Below, piece by piece: positions 6,743 through 14,786 of a stretch of 64,000 nucleotides of DNA (its first letter is position 1; every line of letters begins with the position of its first letter). Both the position numbers and the translations under genes were made by a program. The notes below the pieces were generated by a model. The model made no database searches. It saw only the letters and a list, made by a program, of their open reading frames with translations, and was not told the origin of the DNA. This DNA comes from Arcobacter sp. LA11 (lineage in GTDB: Bacteria > Campylobacterota > Campylobacteria > Campylobacterales > Arcobacteraceae): NCBI RefSeq assembly GCF_001895145.1, contig NZ_BDIR01000005.1, positions 62,001-126,000 on the forward strand, given 5' to 3'.

Positions 6743-8509
6743 TTAAACGATTCCAGGGTTTCCTTTGATACCAACGATATCAGGAGTATCAACTTTTAAA
6801 TTAGCAATATGCTTAACATTTTTAAGATAAGTTTCTACAGTCTCCCATACTGGTTCACCTGGTGATTTAGAACCAACAGTTGACCAACCAGCAACTTTAT
6901 AGCTTTTAGAAGCTTCAAGCTTTTTACCATTTTTAGTAAGAGTCATATTGGAAATTCTTTCACCCATTTTTGCAGTTGGGTTAATTCTATAAGAAATACC
7001 ACCTGTTCTTACCATATCTCCACCTTGTTGATAGAATGGATCTTCATTGAACAAGTTATCGGCTACATCTTCTAAAATAGCCTTAATCCCCTCACCAGTG
7101 ATATCTCTAGCATAAGTTTCAGGATAAGTCATAGCCGTTTGAGTCATTAAATCATCAAATGTAATAGTTTGACCTGGCATTACAGAAGTTCCCCATCTAA
7201 ATCCAGGAGATAATGAAATATCAGCACCTTTTACATCAATTAATGCATCACAAATAATTTGATCCCAAGAACCATTAAAGTTACCACGTCTAAAAAGTGT
7301 ATTTTCAGTTGTAGCAATTTCTCTAGTTAACTCTTTTAAGAAAGGAGCTCTTACATCTTGAATATATTTTTTCATTCCTGGTTCTTCAGGTATTAAGTCT
7401 GAGAAGATTGGAAGTAAAGTAAATTTAAAGTCTTTAATTTTTCCATTTTGGATATTTAAATCAAGAACATTTAAAAATTTACCGTTTGAACCTGCATTAC
7501 ATACATAAGTAGTGCCAGCTTCATTTTTAACAGGATATGCTTCAGGAACACCATCATGAGTATGACCACCCATAATAAAGTCAATTCCAGTTACAACTTC
7601 TGCCATTTTTTTATCTGTATCATAACCATTGTGAGAAAGAACAATTACTGCATCTGGTTTCTCTTCTTCTCTAACTTCATCAACTAACTCTTGCATACCG
7701 TCATCATTGATAGAGAAAGTCCAATCAGGAATAAATCTTTGAGGATTTGCAATAGTTGTATAAGGGAATGCTTGACCAATAATAGCCACTCTTGCATTAC
7801 CCATTTTTTTAATTGTATATGGCTTAAATGCATGTCCAGTATCTTCATCATACGCTTCAGCAGTACCTTCCATAAGTGCATCTTCTTTAACCATAACATT
7901 TTGAGCTAAGAATTCAGCATCTAGTAATTTTACATTTTCTAAAATTTCTTCAGCTTTATATGTAAATTCCCAGTGTCCAACAGCCACGTCAACACCAAGA
8001 TTATTCATAGCACCAACCATATCTTTACCTCTAGTGTAAAGAGCTGTTGCACTACCTTGCCAAGTATCTCCACCATCTAATAATAGAGTTTTATCAGCAC
8101 CAAAATTGTTTTTTAAGAAATCAACAACAGTTTTAATTTGTGCAAAACCACCAGTTCTACCCATAGCTTTTGCATGTTTTTCAAAGTTTACACAAGAATA
8201 TGCATACTCTAATCTTTTGTCACCTTTAATACCATAATAATCTAATAACTTGTCACCTACAATATGTGGAGGTTTACCATAGTTACCATGAAAACCAAGA
8301 TTAACACTAGGTTCCCTAAAATATACTGGTAAAAGTTGTGCATGAGAATCTGTCATATGCATAAGTCTTACATTACCATGAGGTTTTAATTTATAATAAT
8401 CCTCTAACTTATCTGTATTTGTCATTCTTCCATGAGAGTTAGCAAATACAGGAGCGGCACCTAAAACTGCCATCATATAAACAAATTCTCTTCTACTTAA
8501 TTTACTCAT
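6743..8509 (-). CDS. soxB: SoxB, S-sulfosulfanyl-L-cysteine sulfohydrolase
   Basis: This 588-residue protein starts with a twin-arginine signal (SRREFVYMMAVLGAAP). It has the metallophosphatase/5'-nucleotidase fold seen in SoxB: metal ligands in HMTDSHAQ (D54, H56) and LLLDGGDTWQG (D145, D148), GHWEFTY near 178-184, SHNGYD and GGHTHDG. SoxB is a dimanganese enzyme that hydrolyses the sulfonate from SoxY-bound thiocysteine sulfate, releasing sulfate in the periplasm. Length and motifs are normal. It is the last sox gene of the cluster, 37 bases after the rhodanese gene, and is closed by a strong terminator-type hairpin. Confidence 0.95.
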   Translation of the reverse strand: MSKLSRREFVYMMAVLGAAPVFANSHGRMTNTDKLEDYYKLKPHGNVRLMHMTDSHAQLLPVYFREPSVNLGFHGNYGKPPHIVGDKLLDYYGIKGDKRLEYAYSCVNFEKHAKAMGRTGGFAQIKTVVDFLKNNFGADKTLLLDGGDTWQGSATALYTRGKDMVGAMNNLGVDVAVGHWEFTYKAEEILENVKLLDAEFLAQNVMVKEDALMEGTAEAYDEDTGHAFKPYTIKKMGNARVAIIGQAFPYTTIANPQRFIPDWTFSINDDGMQELVDEVREEEKPDAVIVLSHNGYDTDKKMAEVVTGIDFIMGGHTHDGVPEAYPVKNEAGTTYVCNAGSNGKFLNVLDLNIQNGKIKDFKFTLLPIFSDLIPEEPGMKKYIQDVRAPFLKELTREIATTENTLFRRGNFNGSWDQIICDALIDVKGADISLSPGFRWGTSVMPGQTITFDDLMTQTAMTYPETYARDITGEGIKAILEDVADNLFNEDPFYQQGGDMVRTGGISYRINPTAKMGERISNMTLTKNGKKLEASKSYKVAGWSTVGSKSPGEPVWETVETYLKNVKHIANLKVDTPDIVGIKGNPGIV

Positions 8510-8546
8510 TTATTAATTCCTTCATTTAATTTAGAGACAATCTAAA

Positions 8547-9200
8547 TTATTTACCTGTTCCAACTACCGTAAATCCAAGTGAAGTCCAAGCTTGCATACC
8601 ACCTCTGTAGTATTTAATCTTAGAAGCTGGATATCCCATATTTAATAGTGAATATTTAGCTCTTGCTACCATACCTGGAGTTTGACCACACCAATATCCA
8701 TTACAATATAATGCTAAAGTTTTAGCTTTTGAAAAATCAAGTGTTCCATCTTCTTTTTGAACAACACCCATTTCATCTTCCATCATTTCAATAGCAGTCT
8801 CTTTTTCATCAAAATTGGTAAAAGGTACATTAACTGCTCCAGGAATTCTTAATTTATCAAACCAACCTGGCTTTCTTGAATCAATAATTGCAATAGTTTC
8901 ATCAGTTTGAGCTTTTTTCATATAATCAATGAATTCTAACTCTCCTAATGTTTCAACATCTTTTCCAAGACTCATTGGTTGAGGCATACCTCTATTTGTT
9001 GTTTCATATAAAGGTGAAATTTTATTTCCTGCAGTCTGATTTCTCATGATAGTGAATTTTTCATCATTCAATTCCATATCTATTGACTTAACACCTTTTG
9101 ATATTGCAACAAATTTAGATGTAACTTCAGCAGCTAAACTTCCTGTTGAACATACAGCTGCAATACTAGCAGCTATTAATAATTTCTTTAAAATTGTCAT
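8547..9200 (-). CDS. Secreted rhodanese within the Sox cluster
   Basis: This 217-residue protein starts from the ATG at 9200, chosen because GGGAG lies six bases upstream; an ATG further up is open but has no SD. It has a signal peptide (1-23, ending SLAAE) and a rhodanese domain. IIDSRKPGWFDKL is at about 95-107, the active loop is ALYCNGYWCGQTPG (C166, C171), and YYRGGMQAW follows. It lies between the soxA-associated small gene and soxB and is probably co-transcribed with soxB. A periplasmic persulfide transfer role connected to thiosulfate oxidation is likely. It resembles the stand-alone secreted rhodanese at 1807. Confidence 0.88.
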   Translation of the reverse strand: MTILKKLLIAASIAAVCSTGSLAAEVTSKFVAISKGVKSIDMELNDEKFTIMRNQTAGNKISPLYETTNRGMPQPMSLGKDVETLGELEFIDYMKKAQTDETIAIIDSRKPGWFDKLRIPGAVNVPFTNFDEKETAIEMMEDEMGVVQKEDGTLDFSKAKTLALYCNGYWCGQTPGMVARAKYSLLNMGYPASKIKYYRGGMQAWTSLGFTVVGTGK

Positions 9201-9244
9201 CTTCTCTCTCCCTTTAATTTCATACATATACATCATATCTACAG

Positions 9245-9279
9245 AAAAAAAGCCAAGATTAAAATCTTGACTTTTTTTA
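9245..9279 (-). terminator. Terminator inside the Sox cluster
   Basis: A 10-bp stem (9251-9260 with 9263-9272, one G-U pair on RNA, very short loop) is flanked by an A-run and a T-run. On the minus strand it ends in six U residues. It separates soxC-to-soxK-like genes from rhodanese-soxB, so part of the transcripts may stop here. Confidence 0.6.
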
Positions 9280-9293
9280 TTACTAACTAAGAA

Positions 9294-9704
9294 TTAATAC
9301 TTATACCCATCCCCTGGTACAGCCAATCTCCAAGTAGTTTTTGCTTCTTCATCTTGTGTCAATGCTGTAATAGCAAATTTACAAGCTCTTTCAGCAGCAT
9401 AATTAGTTTCTAATTTAGTTTTAGACTTCTTTTTACCTTTAAAGTGCATTGGATTAACTTCTTTTGCACCTGTTTTAATAGCCTCTTCAACAGATTTAAT
9501 TAAATCAGAGTTATTAACATTTAATCTTCTAAATTCTAAACCTTTTTTCTTTGCTTCTGCATTATATTTGTTTGCAGTAGCAATTACTTTTTCAATACCA
9601 TTTGCTTTTACATCACAATCTTTCTTTTCATCCATTGCATGAAGAGATGTAGTAAATGTTAATGCCGCCGTAGCTGCGATTGTTAAGTTAATTAATTTTT
9701 TCAT
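9294..9704 (-). CDS. Small secreted protein of the Sox cluster, possibly SoxK/SAXK-like
   Basis: This 136-residue protein has a signal peptide (1-23, ending LHAMD). The mature part is helical and Lys-rich. It has GLEFRRLNVNNSDLIKSVEEA around residues 55-75 and a C-terminal ERACKFAITALTQDEE. Two Cys (near 29 and 108) remain. Its place 11 bases after soxA, its size and the G-x-x-[FW]-R ... amphipathic helix pattern recall SoxK (SAXK), the SoxAX-binding subunit of some bacteria. The similarity is weak by eye, so the name is a hypothesis. An alternative is a Campylobacterota-specific Sox accessory protein. Confidence 0.7.
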   Translation of the reverse strand: MKKLINLTIAATAALTFTTSLHAMDEKKDCDVKANGIEKVIATANKYNAEAKKKGLEFRRLNVNNSDLIKSVEEAIKTGAKEVNPMHFKGKKKSKTKLETNYAAERACKFAITALTQDEEAKTTWRLAVPGDGYKY

Positions 9705-9715
9705 TTCATCTCTCC

Positions 9716-10651
9716 TTATTTTCTAAAGTCTGGACCATCAAATTTCATACCATTTGACATATATGCCATAAAGTATAATAAATCTTTCATCTCTTTGCTT
9801 GTAGCTTTTGGTGGTACTTGACCTTCATCTTTAACACAACCAGACATTCTTCTCTCAAGTGTACCTAAACCATTTGCAGGGTTTTTTGCACCCCATTTAA
9901 GTCTATATACTGGGAAATGTGTAGTTTGTCCAAGAAGTTGAGATAATGATTCGTTTCTAACTCTTTGTCCAGCACCTTGTACGTGACAACTTGCACAGTT
10001 AAGTTTTAAATACCCTCTTTGAGCATAATAATATTTTTTACCATTTTCATATGCAGCTGCAGCATCAGCACTTTCAATTTTTACATTAACAACTTTTTCT
10101 TCTTCAGTTGCAGAAGCAGCAAAAAATGATTGTAAGTGAGCTAATTTACCTTTTGAAGTTCCCCATTTCTTTTCACCATTAGCAGTTAAACACTCATTAA
10201 TAGCTTGTGTAGAAGAGATAACTTCTTTTCTTTTTTCATCAAACATTGGGTAAGCAGCCCCAGCTTCAGCTGGATTTGGGAAACAGTTAGCAAAAGATTT
10301 ACCATTAGCAAATTTTTTGTTATATAACTCTTCTCCAGCTTCTATCCATTCTTCTGTTGGAGGAAATTCTTTGATTTCATCATAAGAAGCTCTACCATTC
10401 TTAGAAAATGCATAGTTTCCTAAAGCAAAATCTTGGTGCTTTAATCCACTCATGATATTATTTTTTAATTCATCATCAGTTGAGTATGGGAAAAAAGTAT
10501 TTCTATTTTTTTCTGGATTTTCAAACTTTGCTTCAAAATATTTTATTAAAGCAAGTCTATCTTTTTCAGCTTGTGCATTGAAATCAGATGCATTTAATGC
10601 GCAAGCAGTTAATGCAACTAATACAGTTGTCTTAGCAATTTTTAATAACAT
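9716..10651 (-). CDS. soxA: SoxA, L-cysteine S-thiosulfotransferase subunit
   Basis: This 311-residue protein has a signal peptide (1-21). It has one haem site, NCASCH (C219, C222, H223), and the active-site Cys C272 in RRMSGCVKDEG. This Cys serves as haem ligand and sulfur acceptor in characterised SoxA. The N-terminal half keeps two Cys (C123 in FANCFPNP, C154 in INECLTAN) instead of a second CxxCH, so this is the mono-haem, disulfide type. With SoxX it forms SoxAX, which attaches thiosulfate oxidatively to the SoxY Cys. It follows soxZ by about 53 bases that contain a hairpin. Confidence 0.95.
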   Translation of the reverse strand: MLLKIAKTTVLVALTACALNASDFNAQAEKDRLALIKYFEAKFENPEKNRNTFFPYSTDDELKNNIMSGLKHQDFALGNYAFSKNGRASYDEIKEFPPTEEWIEAGEELYNKKFANGKSFANCFPNPAEAGAAYPMFDEKRKEVISSTQAINECLTANGEKKWGTSKGKLAHLQSFFAASATEEEKVVNVKIESADAAAAYENGKKYYYAQRGYLKLNCASCHVQGAGQRVRNESLSQLLGQTTHFPVYRLKWGAKNPANGLGTLERRMSGCVKDEGQVPPKATSKEMKDLLYFMAYMSNGMKFDGPDFRK

Positions 10652-10679
10652 ACATATCTCCTATTTATTAAGTATCTTA

Positions 10680-10704
10680 TTAACCACTCTAAAAGAGTGA
10701 TTAA
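10680..10704 (-). repeat. Intercistronic hairpin between soxZ and soxA
   Basis: An 11-bp inverted repeat (10680-10690 with 10694-10704, loop AAA, one G-U pair on the minus-strand RNA) ends exactly at the soxZ stop codon. No U-run follows on the minus strand. A stability or processing element in the sox message fits better than a terminator. Confidence 0.55.
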
Positions 10705-11022
10705 TTATTTAATTTTCCCTGTACTTGTGTTTGTGTCACCCTTCATATCAACCCAAGTAAACTCTAATTTATCACCTTTTTTAGCTCCAGCTGCTTCTGC
10801 ATTGAACTTAAATTTAAAGTATGGGTTTTTTGATAAAAATTGTGAACTAGATACTTCATATACGATATTACCATTAACTTTTGCAACAATATATGTAATC
10901 CAGTTAGCTTCTTTTTTTGCTCTTTTTGCTTCTTGATGAGATAACATCGCGTGGTTAGCAAGTGCTTTAACAGTTACAACGCCTTTTTTTAACTTTGCTT
11001 TAATTCTAGTTTTTTTAGCCAT
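10705..11022 (-). CDS. soxZ: SoxZ, sulfur carrier complex subunit
   Basis: This 105-residue protein has no signal peptide. It begins MAKKTRIKAK and continues with the SoxZ pattern HAMLSHQEAKRAKKEA, SSQFLSKNPYFKFKF and LEFTWVDMKGD near the C-terminus. SoxZ is an immunoglobulin-like partner that forms the SoxYZ heterodimer and crosses the membrane by hitch-hiking on the Tat signal of SoxY; the lack of a signal here fits. It lies between soxY (69 bases) and soxA. Length is standard. Only one soxZ was seen in the window. Confidence 0.93.
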   Translation of the reverse strand: MAKKTRIKAKLKKGVVTVKALANHAMLSHQEAKRAKKEANWITYIVAKVNGNIVYEVSSSQFLSKNPYFKFKFNAEAAGAKKGDKLEFTWVDMKGDTNTSTGKIK

Positions 11023-11091
11023 TATTAGTTCCTTTTTTTCTTTTTTCTAATATTTTATAATTTTTGTGTTTTTGTGAAAAGTTGAATTAAA

Positions 11092-11541
11092 TCAACCACC
11101 ACATCCACCGATTGTAACTTTAACTTGTTTTGAAGCTTTATATAACTTCCCTGCATCTTCAACAATTGCAATAACATTTCCAGTTTTTTGTAATTTAATT
11201 CTAATAGAGTAATCAATGATTCCACCTTTTGGAACATCAAACACTGCAACTAAAGTTTCTGGGTTTACATCTTGTAAAATAGCAACTCTTGACCCAGCTT
11301 TTGCAGAAACAGTTACAGGGATAACTGCACCATTTTCAGCAATATCTGGAGCTTTTAATTTAACTTTACCTTCAGAAGTAGCATTTGTTCCAAAAATTTC
11401 ATTAATTGCTGTATCAACTTTATCAGCTTCCCATGCTTTTGGTTTTTCTGTTCTGTAATTAACTGCACTTAAAGTTGATGGTACAACTGAAGCTGCTAAT
11501 ACACCTAATCCTAAACCTAAAAAATTTCTTCTTTTCATCAT
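11092..11541 (-). CDS. soxY: SoxY, thiosulfate-carrier subunit
   Basis: This 149-residue protein has a Tat-type signal (MMKRRNFLGLGLGVLAASVVP). The C-terminus is VTIGGCGG, the universal swinging-arm carrier motif, with C147 as the sulfur attachment point. The middle has the expected beta-sandwich strands, such as AVIPVTVSAKAG and VAVFDVPKGG. The start at 11541 is supported by AAGGAAA seven bases upstream. SoxYZ carries the sulfur intermediates between SoxAX, SoxB and SoxCD. It is placed between soxX and soxZ. Confidence 0.95.
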   Translation of the reverse strand: MMKRRNFLGLGLGVLAASVVPSTLSAVNYRTEKPKAWEADKVDTAINEIFGTNATSEGKVKLKAPDIAENGAVIPVTVSAKAGSRVAILQDVNPETLVAVFDVPKGGIIDYSIRIKLQKTGNVIAIVEDAGKLYKASKQVKVTIGGCGG

Positions 11542-11560
11542 TGTAATTTCCTTTTATATC

Positions 11561-11911
11561 TTAATTAATAGTTTTTAAATATGCAACAACTGCTTTAATT
11601 TCGCCATCACTTAACCAACCACTCTTACCAAATGCAGGCATTTGTGAAATAGGGTTAGTAGTATATGGATTATAAACCTTTTCATATAATGCTTCTTCTG
11701 GCCAAGCTGACAAATATTGTAATTTTGGTCCCATGCTTCCTGGTCCATCTAATGTTTTACCATTAATATCATGACAAGCAATACAGTTACCTAATTTTTT
11801 AGTCATAAAGATTTTTTCACCCTTTTTAACTAAATCGTCACCAGCTAACGAACCAGTAACAGCTAAACCACTTATAGCAGCAGCTACAACTAAACTTTTG
11901 ATTAATTTCAT
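11561..11911 (-). CDS. soxX: SoxX, mono-haem cytochrome c subunit of SoxAX
   Basis: This 116-residue protein has a signal peptide (1-23, ending GSLAGDD). It has the class I cytochrome c haem site GNCIACHDING (C43, C46, H47), GPGSMGPKL, and QMPAFGKSGWLSDGEI, whose M91 is the likely axial ligand. The C-terminal helix is VVAYLKTIN. SoxX accepts electrons from thiosulfate conjugation at SoxA and passes them to the c-type pool. It is small for the family, with no N-terminal extension. It is placed directly upstream of soxY (19 bases). Confidence 0.92.
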   Translation of the reverse strand: MKLIKSLVVAAAISGLAVTGSLAGDDLVKKGEKIFMTKKLGNCIACHDINGKTLDGPGSMGPKLQYLSAWPEEALYEKVYNPYTTNPISQMPAFGKSGWLSDGEIKAVVAYLKTIN

Positions 11912-11922
11912 ACTTTTACTCC

Positions 11923-13113
11923 TTATTTACTCTCATTGATAATATAGTCAACTATTTGTTTGAATTCATCATCAGATAGACCCATTGCCGTTCCCTTAGG
12001 AGGCATAGCATTTATACCATCAATACCATTTGTGTAAACTTCTTCTAAACCTTTTTCCATAACTTCTGCCCAAGCTTCTTTATCACCAAGAACAGGAGCT
12101 CCAATAGCTTTATTTGCATGACATGCTGAACAATATGTTGCATAGTTATCTACAATAACTGGATCTACATCACTTGCAGTAGCTTTTACAGGTTCTTTCC
12201 ATGATCTTTCAGTTGATAAAGGTTCATTAACATTTGGAATTAAATCAACTTTAATTCTTAATAAAAGATCTTCAACTGGTTGTTTAATACAATCTTTCAT
12301 ACATCTTGTACCCTTACCATATATTGTAGGATCAGAAAGAAGTTTTTGCATGTTTTTTGGACCTTGATGAGGATCTTTAGTATCAACTTCAGGATAAAAA
12401 CCTTCAACATTAGGCATTACAATTTTATTAAAATTAGATTTGCTTAAAACAAACTCTTCATCCATCTCTTCACCATCAACTTCAATTCCATTAGAAGCAA
12501 GTAAGAAAGCTGTAATAGCATATGTTTCACTGTTTGTTAATGTTTTAGGTGCGGTAAAAGGCATAGACTCTTGAATATACCAATAAAGTGTACTTGCATA
12601 TGGCCAATAAGAACCAATAGTTTTTAATGCAACATCTGGATTTGGATTTTCATCAGCTGGATTAAGTCTTTGGATATGTAAATCTTTAAAACTTCCACCT
12701 GCTAATGTTGGATAACCTTTTCCTCCAGCTCCAAACTCACCATGACACATAGCACATTGAGCATCGTAAAGTTCTTCACCCCACTCAACTGAACCTTGAG
12801 CAATTTTAGGCTTACCATTTTCCATAACTGGTTTACCATGTTTCATGTCATACATAGGAAGACCTTCACCATCAGGTCTAACATCTAAGTTCCAAACTTT
12901 TACTTCTAACTTAGTAGCTTTTCTACCATTGTCATATTTTTTAGTATCTTGCATATTTAAATGATATGGTCCATACTTACCATCTTTTACTTCATACTTA
13001 ACTGCTCCATCTATAGATACACCATTAGCAGAGAATAAAGATGTAGCTAAAAATACAGATAGTCCTAAACCAAGAAGAGTCTTAAGCTTTTTTGTGTTTT
13101 CTAATTTGAACAT
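11923..13113 (-). CDS. soxD: SoxD, di-haem cytochrome c of sulfane dehydrogenase SoxCD
   Basis: This 396-residue protein has a signal peptide (about 1-29, SVFLATSLFSANG). It has two haem sites: CAMCH (C120, C123, H124) and CSACH (C318, C321, H322). A CMKDC pair (C261, C265) between them is probably a disulfide. SoxD passes the six electrons released by SoxC from the SoxY-bound sulfane to the cytochrome chain. Its start overlaps soxC by 32 bases, indicating translational coupling. The soxX gene follows 11 bases downstream. Confidence 0.92.
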   Translation of the reverse strand: MFKLENTKKLKTLLGLGLSVFLATSLFSANGVSIDGAVKYEVKDGKYGPYHLNMQDTKKYDNGRKATKLEVKVWNLDVRPDGEGLPMYDMKHGKPVMENGKPKIAQGSVEWGEELYDAQCAMCHGEFGAGGKGYPTLAGGSFKDLHIQRLNPADENPNPDVALKTIGSYWPYASTLYWYIQESMPFTAPKTLTNSETYAITAFLLASNGIEVDGEEMDEEFVLSKSNFNKIVMPNVEGFYPEVDTKDPHQGPKNMQKLLSDPTIYGKGTRCMKDCIKQPVEDLLLRIKVDLIPNVNEPLSTERSWKEPVKATASDVDPVIVDNYATYCSACHANKAIGAPVLGDKEAWAEVMEKGLEEVYTNGIDGINAMPPKGTAMGLSDDEFKQIVDYIINESK

Positions 13114-14422
13114 TATTACACTCTCCTTTTTTATTAATTTCCCAAGTTACGATAGCATTTCTATGATAAACAGATTCAACACCTACCGCTGAAGTCTCCT
13201 CATCAATAGTTGGTTGAATATTTCCAAAGTCATCTCTTGATCTAGAAGCTAATAATAGAGGTTTCCCATCCCATTTCATAACATAAGAGAATCTAGTCCA
13301 AGATTTAGGAAGAACTAATCCTTTAAGACTTGCTTCAATCCAGTTGTCACCACCATCAAGTGAAATATCAACACCTGTAATAGTTCCATGACCTGACCAG
13401 GCAATACCTTCAACTTCTACCATATCACCTTTTTTAAGATGAGTCCAAGGTTTTTCTGGACATGGAGAAGTAATAACAGAGTTAACTTCATTTACCCAGA
13501 AGAATCTTATAGCTTTTCCACCAGGTTGAACCATAGTGTATTTAGAAGTCTCTTCTTTAGAATGCCAAGGTTTATCTGAAATTTCTAGTCTTCTTAACCA
13601 TTTAGTATTTAAGTTACCTTCCCAACCTGGAACAATTAATCTTACAGGATAACCTTGCTCAGGTCTTAAAGCTTCACCATTTTGTCCCCAAACAATCATT
13701 ACGTCATCCATAGCTTTTTCAACAGGAATAGATCTAGGATTTGACGCATTATCTGAACCTTCAGCAAGCATCCATACAGCATCTTTCTTTAATCCAACAT
13801 CTTCTAATACTGTCTTAAGCATAACACCTGTCCATTCAGCAGCACTCATAAGTCCCTTTTGAAACTGTAATGAATTAAACTGTGGACCTCTCCACTCAGG
13901 AGCTCCATTAGCAGGACACTCAATAAAGTAAATTCTACTTTCACTTGGATATCTTTTTAAATCATCTAATGTAAGAACAATATCTTTTTCAACTTGATCT
14001 CCACAAATCATTAGTCTCCAATCGTGTGGATCAACGTGAGCTGTTCCTCCATGATTTCTTGTAAAAAACAGACCATTAGGTGTAACAATACCTTCTGATT
14101 CATGAATTGGACACATAGAAACAGATGCATAATAATCACCAGATGAAAATATAGGGTGAGTTCTTCTAATGTTATTATGTTCGAATGGAGAAGGTAAACC
14201 ATAAGGGTTTTCATTAACTAGATCTCCTAGTTTTTGCCCCCAAGGTGCCTCATTTATAATAGCTGGGTCATCAGCTTTTAATTTAACTGGTGTTAATACA
14301 TTTGCAGCTGCAATTGCACCAGCTGAATAAACTGCAGTTTTTCTAAAAAAATCTCTTCTACTTAATTTCTCTTCAGAAATAGTTTCTAAATCTTTTTCAG
14401 AATTCTTGCTTACTTTCGTCAT
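13082..14422 (-). CDS. soxC: SoxC, molybdenum subunit of sulfane dehydrogenase
   Basis: This 446-residue protein is of the sulfite-oxidase family. An unusually long leader ends in a twin-arginine motif, LSRRDFFRKTAVYSAGAIAA. The molybdenum-coordinating Cys is C169 in YFIECPANGAPEWRGP. Further family signatures are MCPIHESEG, GYPVRLIVPGWEGN and the C-terminal dimerisation domain with DISLDGGDNW. SoxCD oxidises the sulfane sulfur left on SoxY after SoxB action, giving complete oxidation to sulfate without sulfur globules. It is the first gene of the cluster, with SD AAGGAGG directly upstream, and is divergent from moeA, which helps make its cofactor. Confidence 0.95.
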   Translation of the reverse strand: MTKVSKNSEKDLETISEEKLSRRDFFRKTAVYSAGAIAAANVLTPVKLKADDPAIINEAPWGQKLGDLVNENPYGLPSPFEHNNIRRTHPIFSSGDYYASVSMCPIHESEGIVTPNGLFFTRNHGGTAHVDPHDWRLMICGDQVEKDIVLTLDDLKRYPSESRIYFIECPANGAPEWRGPQFNSLQFQKGLMSAAEWTGVMLKTVLEDVGLKKDAVWMLAEGSDNASNPRSIPVEKAMDDVMIVWGQNGEALRPEQGYPVRLIVPGWEGNLNTKWLRRLEISDKPWHSKEETSKYTMVQPGGKAIRFFWVNEVNSVITSPCPEKPWTHLKKGDMVEVEGIAWSGHGTITGVDISLDGGDNWIEASLKGLVLPKSWTRFSYVMKWDGKPLLLASRSRDDFGNIQPTIDEETSAVGVESVYHRNAIVTWEINKKGECNNVQIRKHKKA

Positions 14423-14783
14423 TATTCCTCCTTGAAAAATAAGTTACATTAGTTAAAGTCTTAGTAAATTTACTCTAGCTTATATATCGTATAACATATA
14501 GTTATCATAAGCAAAACTTAGAATTAATTTACAAAAACTTATACTTAACATAACGCCATATTATATAAGTTTTAGTTATATAATGATGGGAATATTATTA
14601 CTATATTCTTGACTTAAGTCAATAAAATTTCTATAAAAATCTAAAGATTTGTCATTTTTGTGTCACTATATACACAATTGCTATTTCATTGCTATTTAAA
14701 TACTAAAAAAAGCTCCATTAGCTTCTTTAAAGTTACTTTTTTTGATGACTGTGGTAATATTCACAGATCAATTATCGGAGTAA
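14423..14783. promoter_or_regulatory. Divergent control region between soxC and moeA
   Basis: This 361-base non-coding stretch separates the divergent soxC cluster and moeA. It is highly AT-rich. It holds the perfect palindrome described at 14609-14622, a TATATA/TATAAC stretch at 14582-14575 on the minus strand that could be the soxC -10, and TATAAA at 14632-14637 on the plus strand. I saw no open frame with an SD and no RNA gene. Confidence 0.55.
14609..14622. promoter_or_regulatory. Perfect CRP/FNR-format palindrome upstream of soxC and moeA
   Basis: TTGACTTAAGTCAA is its own reverse complement. The arrangement TTGAC-N4-GTCAA matches the format used by CRP/FNR-superfamily regulators (FNR itself: TTGAT-N4-ATCAA). 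It lies about 36 bases from a TATATA-like -10 reading toward soxC, near the usual activator spacing. The regulator is not in the window. Confidence 0.5.
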
Positions 14784-14786
14784 ATG

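Noticed and set aside
14700-14780. Short stem AAGCT/AGCTT before moeA as terminator or moco riboswitch
   Set aside because: The stem is only 5 bp and the region lacks the GC-rich conserved blocks of the molybdenum-cofactor riboswitch.
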